64,000 nucleotides of DNA, from contig NZ_PDOF01000002.1 of assembly GCF_003226345.1 (NCBI RefSeq), positions 558,001-622,000 of the forward strand, read 5' to 3'. Below are positions 17,161-25,511 of the stretch, piece by piece. The notes under the pieces were generated by a model that had not been told where the DNA came from, did no database searches, and saw only the letters and a list, made by a program, of their open reading frames with translations. Both the position numbers and the translations under genes were made by a program. Origin of the DNA: Alteribacter lacisalsi. GTDB lineage: Bacteria; Bacillota; Bacilli; Bacillales; Salisediminibacteriaceae. Within the stretch, counting starts at the first letter, position 1, and each line of letters begins with the position of its first letter.

Positions 17161-17739
17161 GTGACCAGAGCGATGAGCGGTGAGAGATTTGATCCGGCAA
17201 AAGCAGACCGGCTCCTAAGCGCCGAGCGGCGGGAACTGATTGATCCTGAATGGATTACAGGCCTGGTTGAACTTGGAACTGATGAAGCGGCAGCGGATCT
17301 TGGAGCAGGAAACGGCTTTTTTACCATGCCTCTTGCAGAGAAAACGACGAACGATGTTTACGCCGTTGATATCGAAGCGGAGATGCTCGGGATGCTCGGC
17401 GTCCGGATGATGGAAGCCGGGCATGAGCACGTCGGACTTATTGAAGCGGACTTGGAGGACGTACCTCTTGCAGACGAGTGTGTAAATGGCATTGTCGCCG
17501 GCTTTGTTGTTCACGAAGCCTCCGACCGGATGAAAGCCTTCGGCGAGATGAAACGGCTGTTGAAGCCGGGAGGAAAAGCTGCTGTAGCCGAGTGGAAGAA
17601 AGAATCCTTTACGATGGGACCACCTGAGCATGAACGGCTGGATGAGGAACTTGTCAGCCGGGAAATGACGGAAGCCGGGTTCAGGAACGTGAACATCCTG
17701 CGAAAAGAACGGATCTATGTTGTAACTGGGGAGAAGTGA
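17161..17739 (+). CDS. Class I SAM-dependent methyltransferase
   Basis: This 192-residue protein has the AdoMet motif AADLGAGNGFFTMPLA (about residue 45 onward), the acidic VDIEAEML end of strand 2 and a later LKPGGKAAVAEWKKE block, typical of UbiE/Methyltransf_11 proteins. The substrate is not predictable. GTG 17161 is used with a GGGTGA site nine bases upstream; ATG 17173 is the alternative. It is followed by a strong terminator that separates it from the T-box unit. Confidence 0.85.
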   Translation: MTRAMSGERFDPAKADRLLSAERRELIDPEWITGLVELGTDEAAADLGAGNGFFTMPLAEKTTNDVYAVDIEAEMLGMLGVRMMEAGHEHVGLIEADLEDVPLADECVNGIVAGFVVHEASDRMKAFGEMKRLLKPGGKAAVAEWKKESFTMGPPEHERLDEELVSREMTEAGFRNVNILRKERIYVVTGEK

Positions 17740-17745
17740 ACTGAG

Positions 17746-17792
17746 ATCACCACTGAAGGGTCCGGATGATGGATGAGTCAGTGGTGATTTTT
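17746..17792 (+). terminator. Rho-independent terminator
   Basis: The eleven-base stem ATCACCACTGA/TCAGTGGTGAT is followed by a T-run. It lies just downstream of the methyltransferase gene and a few bases before the next promoter. Confidence 0.9.
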
Positions 17793-17795
17793 CTA

Positions 17796-17824
17796 TTGAC
17801 ACACAAACCAGGATGGTTTATTGT
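17796..17824 (+). promoter_or_regulatory. Sigma-A promoter of the T-box unit
   Basis: A perfect -35 TTGACA (17796-17801) is followed by exactly 17 bases and then TATTGT (17819-17824). Transcription would start near 17831 and run through the T-box leader. Confidence 0.8.
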
Positions 17825-17830
17825 CTTACA

Positions 17831-18183
17831 TAGTAGCAAAAACTTTATCACTTAAAAGCGTTTAAGTAGTTAAGCGGAACGTAAGCAAACACACATCCAG
17901 ATGAATACAGCAGGCCGTAAGCAGACGAAGTAGCACGTGTCCGGGCAGCATACAGAGACTGAGTGGGAGCTGGGAGCTCAGGCAGGATACATTTGCGAAG
18001 TACATTTTGCAGACAATCAGGCGGCCATCAACGAAGCGGATCAGGGACGGCGCGAAGCCGAGCAGAGAAGAGACGACCAGATGACTGGAGAGCAGAGTCA
18101 GATTAGTCGCGCCGAAAACTGATCAAATAGGGTGGTACCGCGGAGCTCTTCCGTCCCTAATGAGGACTGGAAGGCTTTTTTTG
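17831..18183 (+). promoter_or_regulatory. T-box riboswitch leader (possible Tyr specifier)
   Basis: The highly conserved T-box AGGGTGGTACCGCG is at 18129-18142. It is followed by a terminator hairpin (CTTCC/GGAAG and GTCC/GGAC core) and seven T at 18176-18182. Upstream are stem I elements such as CAGAGA and GCTGGGA, plus a GTGTCC/GGATAC helix. The likely specifier is TAC followed by A at 18001-18003, in GAAGTACATT, which would read tyrosyl-tRNA. The whole stem I was not folded rigorously, so the amino acid is tentative. Uncharged tRNA would allow read-through into the transporter gene. Confidence 0.93.
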
Positions 18184-18224
18184 TGGTTTATAACATACAA
18201 GTGTATGGGAAACAGGAGGCATTC

Positions 18225-19691
18225 ATGATGGACAGACAGATTGAACATACGGAACAGAAACCGCGCGTCACGGGGCTGGAAGCAGCCGGCGTGATGCTTG
18301 CCATTTTAGCATTGATCGGGGTGTCCCTCCTCTATTTAGACGCACAGCCCCACGTACCGGTATTTCTGGCCATTGTGCTCCTTGCGGTATACAATTTGAT
18401 CAAAAAGCAGCCGTGGCAGTGGGTGGAAGAGGGCATCGTCAAAGGTGTGCGTGCTGGCATTATCCCGATCATCATTTTTATGCTTATCGGAATTCTGATC
18501 GCCGCCTGGATGCAGTCAGGTACGATTCCAACCCTGATTGCCTTCAGCTTTCAGGCCATTTCAACCGAATATTTTCTGCCGAGCGTGTTCGTGGTCACCG
18601 CGATCGTCGGAATGGCTGTAGGCAGCTCGTTTACAACAGCCTCCACCATCGGTATCGCGTTTATGGCGCTCAGCAGCATCCTCGGTGTGGATCTCGCCAT
18701 GACAGCTGGAGCCGTGGTCTCAGGTGCGCTTCTTGGTGACAAGATGAGTCCACTTTCCGATACTACAAATTTAGCGTCATCGGTGACGAAAACGGATCTG
18801 TTTGAACATATTCGGCATATGATGTGGACAGCAGTTCCGGCATTTGTGATCAGTCTTATTCTGTTTTTTATCATCGGACGGGCTCAGACAACGGCGGAAA
18901 CAACCGAGATGAACGAATGGATCGCCACGTTGTCGGAAGCGTCCCATGTACACTGGATCGCCCTGATACCAGCAGTGGTTATGGCTGTGCTGGCGATCCG
19001 TAAAACTCCGGCAATCCCGACGATGCTGGCAGGAATCGGCGCCGGCTTCGTTATGGCTGTCATTCAGGACGGGCAGCTTGCTCTCAGCCATTGGATGGTT
19101 CTGATTCAGGAAGGATTTACGGCTTCCACAGGAAATGGTGACATTGATGAGCTTCTCACCCGCGGAGGGATTCAGAACATGATGTGGGCCGTATCGATTC
19201 TTGTTCTAGCTCTTTCCATGGGCGGTATTCTATCCAGGCTCAACATCATTGAAACCATTCTCCATGGTGTCCACAGTTGGGTGAATACCCGCGGCAAGGC
19301 GGTATTATCCACAACGCTTTCATCGATCGGGATTAACATTGGTATGGGGGAGCAGTACATGAGTGTCGTGCTGACGGGGGAAGCGTACAAGAAGCAGTTC
19401 CGTGAACTCGGTCTTAAGGGACGGCATCTGTCGAAAACGCTGGAAGCGGGCGGTACCGTAGTGAATCCGCTTATTCCATACGGGGTCAGCGGTGTGTTTA
19501 TGGCCAGTGTCCTTGGCGTACCGGTGCTCAGCTTCTTTCCGTTTGCGTTTTTCTGCCTGCTCTGTCCGGTGATCACCATTATTTACGGATTTACAGGCAT
19601 CAGCATGAATGGCGGGGATGATGGACCGTCAGGGAGCGAGTCTGAAGAGGAGGAATCCGATTCAGAGGAAAAAATACAGCAGTATGCGTAA
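18225..19691 (+). CDS. NhaC-family Na+/H+ antiporter-like transporter, T-box controlled
   Basis: This 488-residue polytopic membrane protein belongs to the NhaC family, with about a dozen hydrophobic segments. Conserved features include the GAVVSGALLGDKMSPLSDTTNLA block and a late GTVVNPLIPYGVSGV block. The last 25 residues are a cytosolic Ser/Glu-rich tail. NhaC relatives under T-box control are thought to import amino acids, tyrosine among them; that fits the TAC specifier but is inference. AGGAGG lies five bases before ATG 18225, and ATG 18228 is also possible. Confidence 0.9.
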   Translation: MMDRQIEHTEQKPRVTGLEAAGVMLAILALIGVSLLYLDAQPHVPVFLAIVLLAVYNLIKKQPWQWVEEGIVKGVRAGIIPIIIFMLIGILIAAWMQSGTIPTLIAFSFQAISTEYFLPSVFVVTAIVGMAVGSSFTTASTIGIAFMALSSILGVDLAMTAGAVVSGALLGDKMSPLSDTTNLASSVTKTDLFEHIRHMMWTAVPAFVISLILFFIIGRAQTTAETTEMNEWIATLSEASHVHWIALIPAVVMAVLAIRKTPAIPTMLAGIGAGFVMAVIQDGQLALSHWMVLIQEGFTASTGNGDIDELLTRGGIQNMMWAVSILVLALSMGGILSRLNIIETILHGVHSWVNTRGKAVLSTTLSSIGINIGMGEQYMSVVLTGEAYKKQFRELGLKGRHLSKTLEAGGTVVNPLIPYGVSGVFMASVLGVPVLSFFPFAFFCLLCPVITIIYGFTGISMNGGDDGPSGSESEEEESDSEEKIQQYA

Positions 19692-19693
19692 AG

Positions 19694-19740
19694 AAACAGC
19701 CCGGGAAATGTCTGAATGGACATTTTTCCGGGCTGTTTTA
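19694..19740 (+). terminator. Rho-independent terminator of the transporter gene
   Basis: A long stem (AAACAGCCCGG/CCGGGCTGTTT with an inner AAATGTC/GGACATTT) is followed by T-rich sequence. It is immediately downstream of the stop codon. Confidence 0.9.
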
Positions 19741-19779
19741 TCGTTTCTGTGATTGATTTTTTACGAAATTTTTATTTTT

Positions 19780-19888
19780 GCTCATAAACCGGAGAATTCG
19801 CTTATAAGCTCACATTGTCGCTTATAAATCTCTATTTCCGCTCATAAATCCGAAATTTCGCTTATAAATCAGAATTTGCGCTTATACA
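19780..19888. repeat. Six-unit array with exact 20-bp period (GCTYATAAA)
   Basis: The nonamer GCT(T/C)ATAA(A/G) begins at 19780, 19800, 19820, 19840, 19860 and 19880 (the last reads GCTTATACA). The 11 bases between units are partly conserved and mostly end in TTC, TTGC or TTCC. It sits between the transporter terminator and the mreBH terminator. No gene or protein binding site is known to me for it. Confidence 0.9.
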
Positions 19889-19900
19889 TTCACACCCACG

Positions 19901-19964
19901 AAAAAACAAAGACGGGAACAAAGGCAGATCAAAAGCCATCAGGCCGATCTCCTCTGTCCCCGTC
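19901..19964 (-). terminator. Terminator of mreBH
   Basis: Read on the minus strand, GACGGGGACAGAGG pairs with CCTTTGTTCCCGTC around an inner GATC-containing stem. This is followed by TTTGTTTTTT. It lies eight bases past the mreBH stop codon. Confidence 0.85.
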
Positions 19965-19971
19965 CCGAATA

Positions 19972-20979
19972 TTATCTCGCTGCTTTCTGCAGTTTGTGAA
20001 TGACGTTAAGGGAACGGCCTGTGCCGATCGCCACAGCCTCAAGCGGGTTCGGTGCCACATGCACCGGTACAACGATCTCCTCGCTGAGCCAGTCCTGAAT
20101 ACCGTTCAATAGAGCGCCGCCACCTGTAAGAATCACACCGCGGTCAACGATGTCACCGCTGAGTTCAGGAGGGCAGTCCTCAAGTGTTGCACGAATCGCT
20201 TCAAGGATGCTGAGGAGGGACTCTCTGATCGCGCCCTGAATTTCTGTGGAGCGTAGCGTAATCGTTTTTGGCAGGCCGGTTACAAGATCACGTCCGCGGA
20301 CATCCATCGTAAGTTCCTCGTGCTCCGTAAGCGCGTAGGCAATTGTCATTTTAATATTCTCAGCCGTACGTTCACCGATTAGAAGGTTGTACGTTTTTCG
20401 TACGTAATGCACGATATCTTCATCCATCTGGTCGCCCCCGACACGGATGGAGTTGCAGGACACCACACCGCCGAAGGAGATGATCGCGACTTCAGTTGTT
20501 CCGCCGCCGATATCAACGACCACATTGGCGATCGGTTCTTCAACAGGAAGGTCGGCGCCGATTGCGGCAGCCACCGGTTCCTCAATCAGATCCACATACT
20601 TGGCACCGCAGTTTTTCACAGCGTCATGAATGGCACGTCGTTCAACAGAAGTGGAGCCGGACGGTGTACATACGACAACACTCGGCTTTCGTATGGAAAA
20701 ACCAAGCTTTTTACTCACTTTGCGCATAATTTCCTTCAGCATATCTGTTGTTACCTGGTAGTCCGCAATAACCCCGTCTTTCATCGGGCGGATCGCCACG
20801 ATATTTTCAGGTGTTTTTCCGACCATGTTCTTTGCATCATTACCGATGGCAAGTACCTGTTTCGTATTCAGATCAATGGCAACCACAGAAGGTTCATTAA
20901 GTACAATCCCCTTGTTCTTTGTATATACTAGAATATTGGCAGTACCTAGATCGATTCCAATTTGTGTGTTTGAAAACAT
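19972..20979 (-). CDS. mreBH: Rod-shape-determining actin homologue MreBH
   Basis: This cytoskeletal ATPase polymerises under the membrane and guides sidewall peptidoglycan synthesis. The actin-fold motifs are clear: [12 protein letters not shown] (phosphate 1), [15 protein letters not shown] (phosphate 2) and [13 protein letters not shown] (adenosine). Length is 335 residues, matching the B. subtilis MreBH length I recall, and the sequence recalls MreBH more than MreB or Mbl. It is a stand-alone gene, away from mreCD, as expected for MreBH. ATG 20979 is chosen because GGGGG (20985-20990) precedes it; an in-frame ATG at 20994 would place the Shine-Dalgarno inside the gene. Confidence 0.92.
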   Translation of the reverse strand: MFSNTQIGIDLGTANILVYTKNKGIVLNEPSVVAIDLNTKQVLAIGNDAKNMVGKTPENIVAIRPMKDGVIADYQVTTDMLKEIMRKVSKKLGFSIRKPSVVVCTPSGSTSVERRAIHDAVKNCGAKYVDLIEEPVAAAIGADLPVEEPIANVVVDIGGGTTEVAIISFGGVVSCNSIRVGGDQMDEDIVHYVRKTYNLLIGERTAENIKMTIAYALTEHEELTMDVRGRDLVTGLPKTITLRSTEIQGAIRESLLSILEAIRATLEDCPPELSGDIVDRGVILTGGGALLNGIQDWLSEEIVVPVHVAPNPLEAVAIGTGRSLNVIHKLQKAAR

Positions 20980-21255
20980 AAAAAAATCCCCCATACTTTA
21001 TTGACGTTTACTATAGACTTTCTAGTACAGTAACAGATTTATAGGGGTAAAAACGAGCTTAAATTATGGAAAAATGTCAGAGAATCATGTCATTTCCCGG
21101 GAAAAGAACACAGGTATTCCACTAATTTGCAGATACAAGAAAACATGGGAGTGATCTAGGCTTCAAAGGCAGAACGGTGGCACAAACCCGACTTTTTCGA
21201 TATGATTTATTATAACTGCACTGGGAAAATTCGAACAAAGAAAGCAGGTGGGACG

Positions 21256-22422
21256 ATGCGGGATTTGTTTCTGCTCACAGATGAACAAAACAAGCGTAAC
21301 GAGAAGCTGGAATCGCTTGTTCCTTTATTTAAAGAACGTGCTGCGGAGTATGACCGGAACGCTTCATTTCCATTTGATAATTTCGCCGACTTAAAAAAAG
21401 CAGGCTTTTTTACACTGACGGTGCCCGAAAGCTTTGGTGGGCAGGGAGGTTCCCTTTACGACTATCTTCTCGTCCAGGAAAAAATCGCAGAAGGGGACGC
21501 CGCAACGGCCCTCAGTCTCGGCTGGCATAACGGCCTTGTGATGCAGTTGAGAGACACGGGAAAATGGGAGCCGGAGATGTTTGAAGCCATCTGCAGGGAG
21601 ATTGTAAAAGACGGAGTCCTGATTAACAGCGCGGCAACGGAACCGGCTACTGGCAGCCCGGCCAGAGGAGGGAAACCGGAAACCAGAGCGAAACGTCTGC
21701 GTGACGGCGGCTATGAAATCAGCGGTAAAAAAACCTTCACGTCACTCGCGCCGATCCTCGATTATTTTATTGTTACGGCTACGGTGGAGGAGACCGGCGA
21801 GACAGGGGAATTTAAGATTCCGCGGGAAAGCAGAGGTCTGAGCATTGAAGAAACCTGGAATACGCTCGGCATGCGTGCGACCCGCAGTGACGATCTGATC
21901 CTTGACCGTGTGAAAATCAATGCCGAAGACTATGTGGCCAAGCGTCAGCCAGGGCACGGCAGAGGACCGCAGGGCTGGCTTCTTCATATCCCTGCCTGTT
22001 ACATCGGAGTGGCCAAAGCAGCCAGAAATGATGCCGTAGCGTATGCAGAAACGTACCAGCCGAATAGTCTCAATCATCCGATCAAAGAGGTGCCTGAAGT
22101 CCGGAGGAAAACAGCCGAGATGGATCTGAAGCTGATGCAGGCCCGTCATTTCATGTACCACGTGGCAAAGCTTTGGGACGATTTTCCGGAACGGCGCGGG
22201 GAACTCGGTGCTGAACTGGCAGCAGTCAAAACAACCGCTACAAATGCAGCGGTTGAGGTGGTGGATCTGGCTATGCGGATCGTCGGCGGGCAGAGCCTCA
22301 TGAAAAGCATGCCGTTTGAACGCTATTACCGTGATGTGCGGGCAGGGCTTCACAACCCGCCGTCAGATGACATTACCACCAATGTGCTTGCCGGCCGGGC
22401 CTACCCGGAGAAAAAGGATTAA
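21256..22422 (+). CDS. Acyl-CoA dehydrogenase family protein (YdbM-like)
   Basis: This 388-residue flavoprotein has the acyl-CoA dehydrogenase layout. There is an N-terminal helical domain (GFFTLTVPESFGGQGGS), a beta domain (INSAATEPATGSPARGG, ISGKKTFTSLAPILDYFIV) and a C-terminal four-helix domain (AMRIVGGQSLMKSMPFERYYRDVRAG). It resembles the Bacillus YdbM group. The usual catalytic Glu could not be placed with certainty, so the substrate (acyl-CoA, acyl-sulfonate or other) is open. ATG 21256 follows an AGGTGGGA site; longer in-frame upstream sequence lacks one. It is monocistronic. The 276 bases before it hold no gene that I can see. Confidence 0.86.
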   Translation: MRDLFLLTDEQNKRNEKLESLVPLFKERAAEYDRNASFPFDNFADLKKAGFFTLTVPESFGGQGGSLYDYLLVQEKIAEGDAATALSLGWHNGLVMQLRDTGKWEPEMFEAICREIVKDGVLINSAATEPATGSPARGGKPETRAKRLRDGGYEISGKKTFTSLAPILDYFIVTATVEETGETGEFKIPRESRGLSIEETWNTLGMRATRSDDLILDRVKINAEDYVAKRQPGHGRGPQGWLLHIPACYIGVAKAARNDAVAYAETYQPNSLNHPIKEVPEVRRKTAEMDLKLMQARHFMYHVAKLWDDFPERRGELGAELAAVKTTATNAAVEVVDLAMRIVGGQSLMKSMPFERYYRDVRAGLHNPPSDDITTNVLAGRAYPEKKD

Positions 22423-22430
22423 TAAAATTA

Positions 22431-22613
22431 AGTATGTATCTGAATCAGTAAACCTCTATAAAGCGCAACTGACGCCAGCAGCGAGACTCCTGCGGCAGTG
22501 GGGGCCAGGCGAGACCCCGTAGAGCGAAGCTCACGGAGGCTCGCCGGCACCGCCGCGGAAAGCGAGCGGATGGCGTTCAGTGGAGCTTCGAAAAACTGAC
22601 GTAAGGGTATACT
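22431..22613 (+). repeat. Intergenic palindromic repeat, copy A (long form, 183 bp)
   Basis: The element starts AGTAT and ends ATACT. It contains the core blocks GACTCCTGCGG, GCGAGACCCCG, GGAGGCTCGCC and CCGCGGAAAGCG. Its two ends (AGTAAACCTCTATAAAGCGC and GCGTTCAGTGGAGCTTCG) match copy B almost base for base. It lies nine bases after the acyl-CoA dehydrogenase stop and before the terminator. Confidence 0.85.
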
Positions 22614-22623
22614 CATTTTAATC

Positions 22624-22657
22624 AAGGATTCCGTACTCTTGCGGGGTCCTTTTTTTA
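22624..22657 (+). terminator. Rho-independent terminator
   Basis: The nine-base stem AAGGATTCC/GGGGTCCTT (two G-U pairs) is followed by seven T. It ends the acyl-CoA dehydrogenase transcript, with the repeat inside the 3' untranslated region. Confidence 0.8.
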
Positions 22658-22984
22658 CTCCTCTACCACCTCGATCCGCTCAGCTTCGCCTTGAGCCGGG
22701 TAGCTTTCGGCAATTTCCCCAGCCCAGACCCGCACCAGCGTTCCTTTGGCATACTGTGAGGGATCCTCAATCCCGCTGAACCAGTAAGCGGCACCAGCGC
22801 CTCCTGCTGCGATGTTTTCACCGTCAATCTGTGCAGCCTCTTCTTCACTGATGTCACTCACGATGAGAATGCTGTTCCCGCCGCGGTCCACCACCCGTCC
22901 TTCGATTGGATCGCTGTCGGAGACGCCTCCTGTCCCGCATGCAGCAAGGAAAAATAAACACAAAACTCCCAGAAACGTTTTCAT
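22655..22984 (-). CDS. DUF3221 (YobA-like) lipoprotein
   Basis: This 109-residue predicted lipoprotein has the lipobox FLAAC (Cys16). The mature domain has the DUF3221 pattern EGRVVDRGGNSILIV...GAAYWFSGIEDPSQYAKGTLVRVW...ESYPAQGEAERIEVVE, a small OB-like beta fold seen in Bacillus lipoproteins. ATG 22984 has a strong GGAGGA site; the longer frame upstream has no basis. Function is unknown. Confidence 0.85.
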   Translation of the reverse strand: MKTFLGVLCLFFLAACGTGGVSDSDPIEGRVVDRGGNSILIVSDISEEEAAQIDGENIAAGGAGAAYWFSGIEDPSQYAKGTLVRVWAGEIAESYPAQGEAERIEVVEE

Positions 22985-23092
22985 ATGAGTCCTCCCGTAA
23001 ATGGCGTTACTACTATTGACGCCGTGTATGATTTGTTGTTTCACAGACAAAGGTATAAAATGGAACAAAACGTGCGAAAGAGGTGCAGGGAC

Positions 23093-23743
23093 TTGTTAAA
23101 AGGAACGGTACACTCACTGAACAGAGGAACAACACAGGTAATTGCCGGAAGCGGGGAAAAAGCTGTCGAATCCGCAATTGTGAAAAAACCGGTTGAGGAC
23201 ACGGTCTATCTTTCCCGTGAAACGCTTGAGGGGGATGAAGTAGCGGATACGGTTCATCACGGCGGTCCGGATAAAGCAGTCTGTGTCTACGCTAAGGAGC
23301 ATTTTCCTTACTGGAAGGAAAAAACCGGGAAAAATTTTGAACCCGGCTCATTCGGGGAAAACATTACCGTTACTGGTCTGCTTGAGGACAACGTCTGTAT
23401 CGGGGACACTTTTGAATGGGGAGAGGCGGTCGTTCAGGTTAGCCAGCCTCGTCATCCGTGCTACAAGCTGGCCAAACGCCACGACATTAAGCAACTCCCT
23501 CTTTTTGTCCAGGAAAGCGGGTACTCAGGGTTTTATCTGCGCGTGCTGAAAGAAGGGCAAGTGTCCAAGAGCGATCCGCTCGTTTTTAAAGAACGAGTTA
23601 CCGATACGTCAATCACTGCAGTTAACAGGCTAAACTTTCAGGAAGCGGACAACAAAAAGGGACTTCAGGCGCTGGCAAAGCTCCCCCATCTGGCTGAAAG
23701 CTGGCGCGAAAATGTAGAACGAAAGCTCGAAAAACTGAATTGA
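23093..23743 (+). CDS. MOSC domain protein (YiiM-like)
   Basis: This 216-residue protein belongs to the MOSC superfamily, which binds molybdenum-sulfur centres and handles N-hydroxylated substrates in some members. Characteristic blocks are HHGGPDKAVCVYAKEH, FGENITVTGL and the cysteine loop SQPRHPCYKL. The start is uncertain. TTG 23093 has AGAGGTG seven bases upstream and gives the usual short N-terminus before SLNRG. ATG 23060 with AAAGG is the alternative and overlaps a possible TATAAA -10 box. The gene diverges from the DUF3221 gene. Confidence 0.88.
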   Translation: MLKGTVHSLNRGTTQVIAGSGEKAVESAIVKKPVEDTVYLSRETLEGDEVADTVHHGGPDKAVCVYAKEHFPYWKEKTGKNFEPGSFGENITVTGLLEDNVCIGDTFEWGEAVVQVSQPRHPCYKLAKRHDIKQLPLFVQESGYSGFYLRVLKEGQVSKSDPLVFKERVTDTSITAVNRLNFQEADNKKGLQALAKLPHLAESWRENVERKLEKLN

Positions 23744-23749
23744 CACAAA

Positions 23750-23782
23750 AAAGTACCGCTCCTGTTAAAGGGGCGGTACTTT
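23750..23782. terminator. Bidirectional terminator
   Basis: The 13-base stem AAAGTACCGCTCC/GGGGCGGTACTTT has A and T runs on both sides. It serves the convergent MOSC and nupC genes. Confidence 0.92.
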
Positions 23783-23792
23783 AGTGAAGTCA

Positions 23793-25019
23793 TTAGAACG
23801 ACAGCATAATTCCGGCAATTGCGGCACTGAGAAGAGACGCGAGCATACCGGCCGTTACGGCACGGACACCGAGACGTGCAATGTCTTTACGGCGTTCAGG
23901 TGCAAGCTTTCCAAGCCCGCCAAGAAGGATCCCGAGGGAGGAAAGGTTGGCGAATCCACAAAGAGCAAATGTCACAATGGCAACCGTTTTCGGCGTAAGC
24001 TCGTCCATCGTTTCAGCGAAGGACAGGTACGCTACGAATTCGTTCAGCACAAGCTTTTGACCAATGAATCCACCGGCTGCAACGGCTTCCTGAATGGGTA
24101 CACCAATCGCAACAGCTAGAGGCGCGAATACGAAGCCGAGAATCTGCTCGATGGTGAGGTTCTCTGCACCAAACGGTGTTCCAATTAGGGAAATAAATCC
24201 GTTAACAAGGGCGATCAAAGCGATAAACGCGATGAGCATCGCACCAATGTTCAGGGCAAGCTGAAGACCAACACTTGCGCCACGGGCTGCAGCATCAATG
24301 ACGTTGGCAGAGTCCGTGTCTTTTCCAAGCTCAAGGTTTTCATCAGAACGCTCTGACATATCGGCTGTTTCCGGTACCATCATTTTCGCCATGATCAGAC
24401 CGGCAGGTGCGGCCATGAAGCTGGCTGCGAGAAGGAACTCAAGCGGGACACCGAGAAGGGAGTACCCAATTAGTACAGAACCGGCAACCGACGCCAGTCC
24501 ACCTGTCATAATCGCAAAAAGCTCCGAATTTGTCATGCGGGCAATGTAGGGTTTAACCACAAGCGGTGCCTCTGTCTGACCGAGGAAGATGTTCGCCGCG
24601 GCTGACATGGACTCCGTTTTACTCGTTGCAAGGACCTTCTCAAGGAAGCCCCCGACAATTTTAACGACCCACTGCATGATTCCGATGTAGTAAAGCACAG
24701 AAATCAGGGACGAGAAGAAAATAATAACCGGCAGCACTTCAAAAGCGAAAATAAAGCCGATATTGTCTCCTTCAAAAATTCCCCCAAAGACGAAGTCGAC
24801 CCCTTCCATGGCAAAATCAATAATGCTGGAAACGGCCAGTGTAAACTGCTGAAGAGCAGCCCGTCCAAGATCCCACTGCAGCACGATGAAGGCAAACGTA
24901 ATCTGGATCGCAAGCCCGGCCAGAATGGTTCTCGGTTTAATTGCTTTTCGGTTGTTGGAGAGAAGGAAGGCAATACCCAATACGACAACAATCCCAAAAA
25001 GACCCCATAAAATATCCAC
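23793..25019 (-). CDS. nupC: Concentrative nucleoside transporter NupC
   Basis: This 408-residue membrane protein of the CNT family imports nucleosides with H+ or Na+. The [14 protein letters not shown] block and the later ITFAL...[15 protein letters not shown] region are diagnostic, and roughly ten hydrophobic segments are visible. GTG 25019 is preferred because AGGAG lies eight bases before it. A GTG at 25028 would start inside the Shine-Dalgarno sequence. Upstream, two TTTACT/CTTACT elements next to CG resemble half cre sites, so catabolite control is possible. It fits with the nucleoside hydrolase and adenine deaminase elsewhere in the window. Confidence 0.93.
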   Translation of the reverse strand: MDILWGLFGIVVVLGIAFLLSNNRKAIKPRTILAGLAIQITFAFIVLQWDLGRAALQQFTLAVSSIIDFAMEGVDFVFGGIFEGDNIGFIFAFEVLPVIIFFSSLISVLYYIGIMQWVVKIVGGFLEKVLATSKTESMSAAANIFLGQTEAPLVVKPYIARMTNSELFAIMTGGLASVAGSVLIGYSLLGVPLEFLLAASFMAAPAGLIMAKMMVPETADMSERSDENLELGKDTDSANVIDAAARGASVGLQLALNIGAMLIAFIALIALVNGFISLIGTPFGAENLTIEQILGFVFAPLAVAIGVPIQEAVAAGGFIGQKLVLNEFVAYLSFAETMDELTPKTVAIVTFALCGFANLSSLGILLGGLGKLAPERRKDIARLGVRAVTAGMLASLLSAAIAGIMLSF

Positions 25020-25220
25020 GTCGTTCACTCCTTGATGTATAATACTGACTATCGTCCCTGCACTTTGTGAAACGCTTACTTTATAACGTTTACTAAAGTG
25101 CGATATTTATAACAAAAATAAGGACACAGACAAGATCGTACCAAATTCACAAGCGAAATGTAACCGTTTTATCATAAAAAATCTAATTATGTCGAATCAT
25201 TTTTCGAAAGGAGGATAAAA

Positions 25221-25511
25221 GTGGAATATAAGGCGATTGATTTACATAAAGATCCCCGGTTTAAAATTGCGAACAGAGAAGCGTTAATCGGTGTGGTGCT
25301 CGTCATCATCAACTTTACATGGTGGTATGGCTTTGCCTACGGCCTCGGCTCTGCTCCCCCTGAGGAGTACACGTTTATCATGGGTCTTCCTGCATGGTTT
25401 TTTTACAGCTGTGTCGCCGGATTTGTTCTGATGGTCGTACTAGTCGTACTGGCTGTGAAATTTCTGTTTACGGACGTTCCCTTTGATGATGAAGAGGAGG
25501 AGCGCCGATGA
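25221..25511 (+). CDS. YhdT family (DUF997) small subunit of the pantothenate symporter
   Basis: This 96-residue protein has two membrane helices (about residues 22-42 and 57-85) and an acidic tail. The WWYGFAYGLG segment between the helices is typical of YhdT proteins encoded next to PanF. The GTG start follows AAAGGAGG. The stop overlaps the panF start by four bases (ATGA), which supports a joint role in the membrane. Confidence 0.9.
   Translation: MEYKAIDLHKDPRFKIANREALIGVVLVIINFTWWYGFAYGLGSAPPEEYTFIMGLPAWFFYSCVAGFVLMVVLVVLAVKFLFTDVPFDDEEEERR

Noticed and set aside
17831-18183. T-box leader belonging to an aminoacyl-tRNA synthetase
   Set aside because: The only gene downstream before the next terminator is the NhaC-family transporter.
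19780-19888. CRISPR array
   Set aside because: The repeat unit is only 9 conserved bases with 11-base gaps and a 20-bp period, far too short, and no cas gene is present.
25060-25100. Catabolite repression (cre) sites upstream of nupC
   Set aside because: Two right half-sites (CGCTTACT, CGTTTACT) are present, but the left halves each miss at least two consensus positions, so only a weak suggestion remains.
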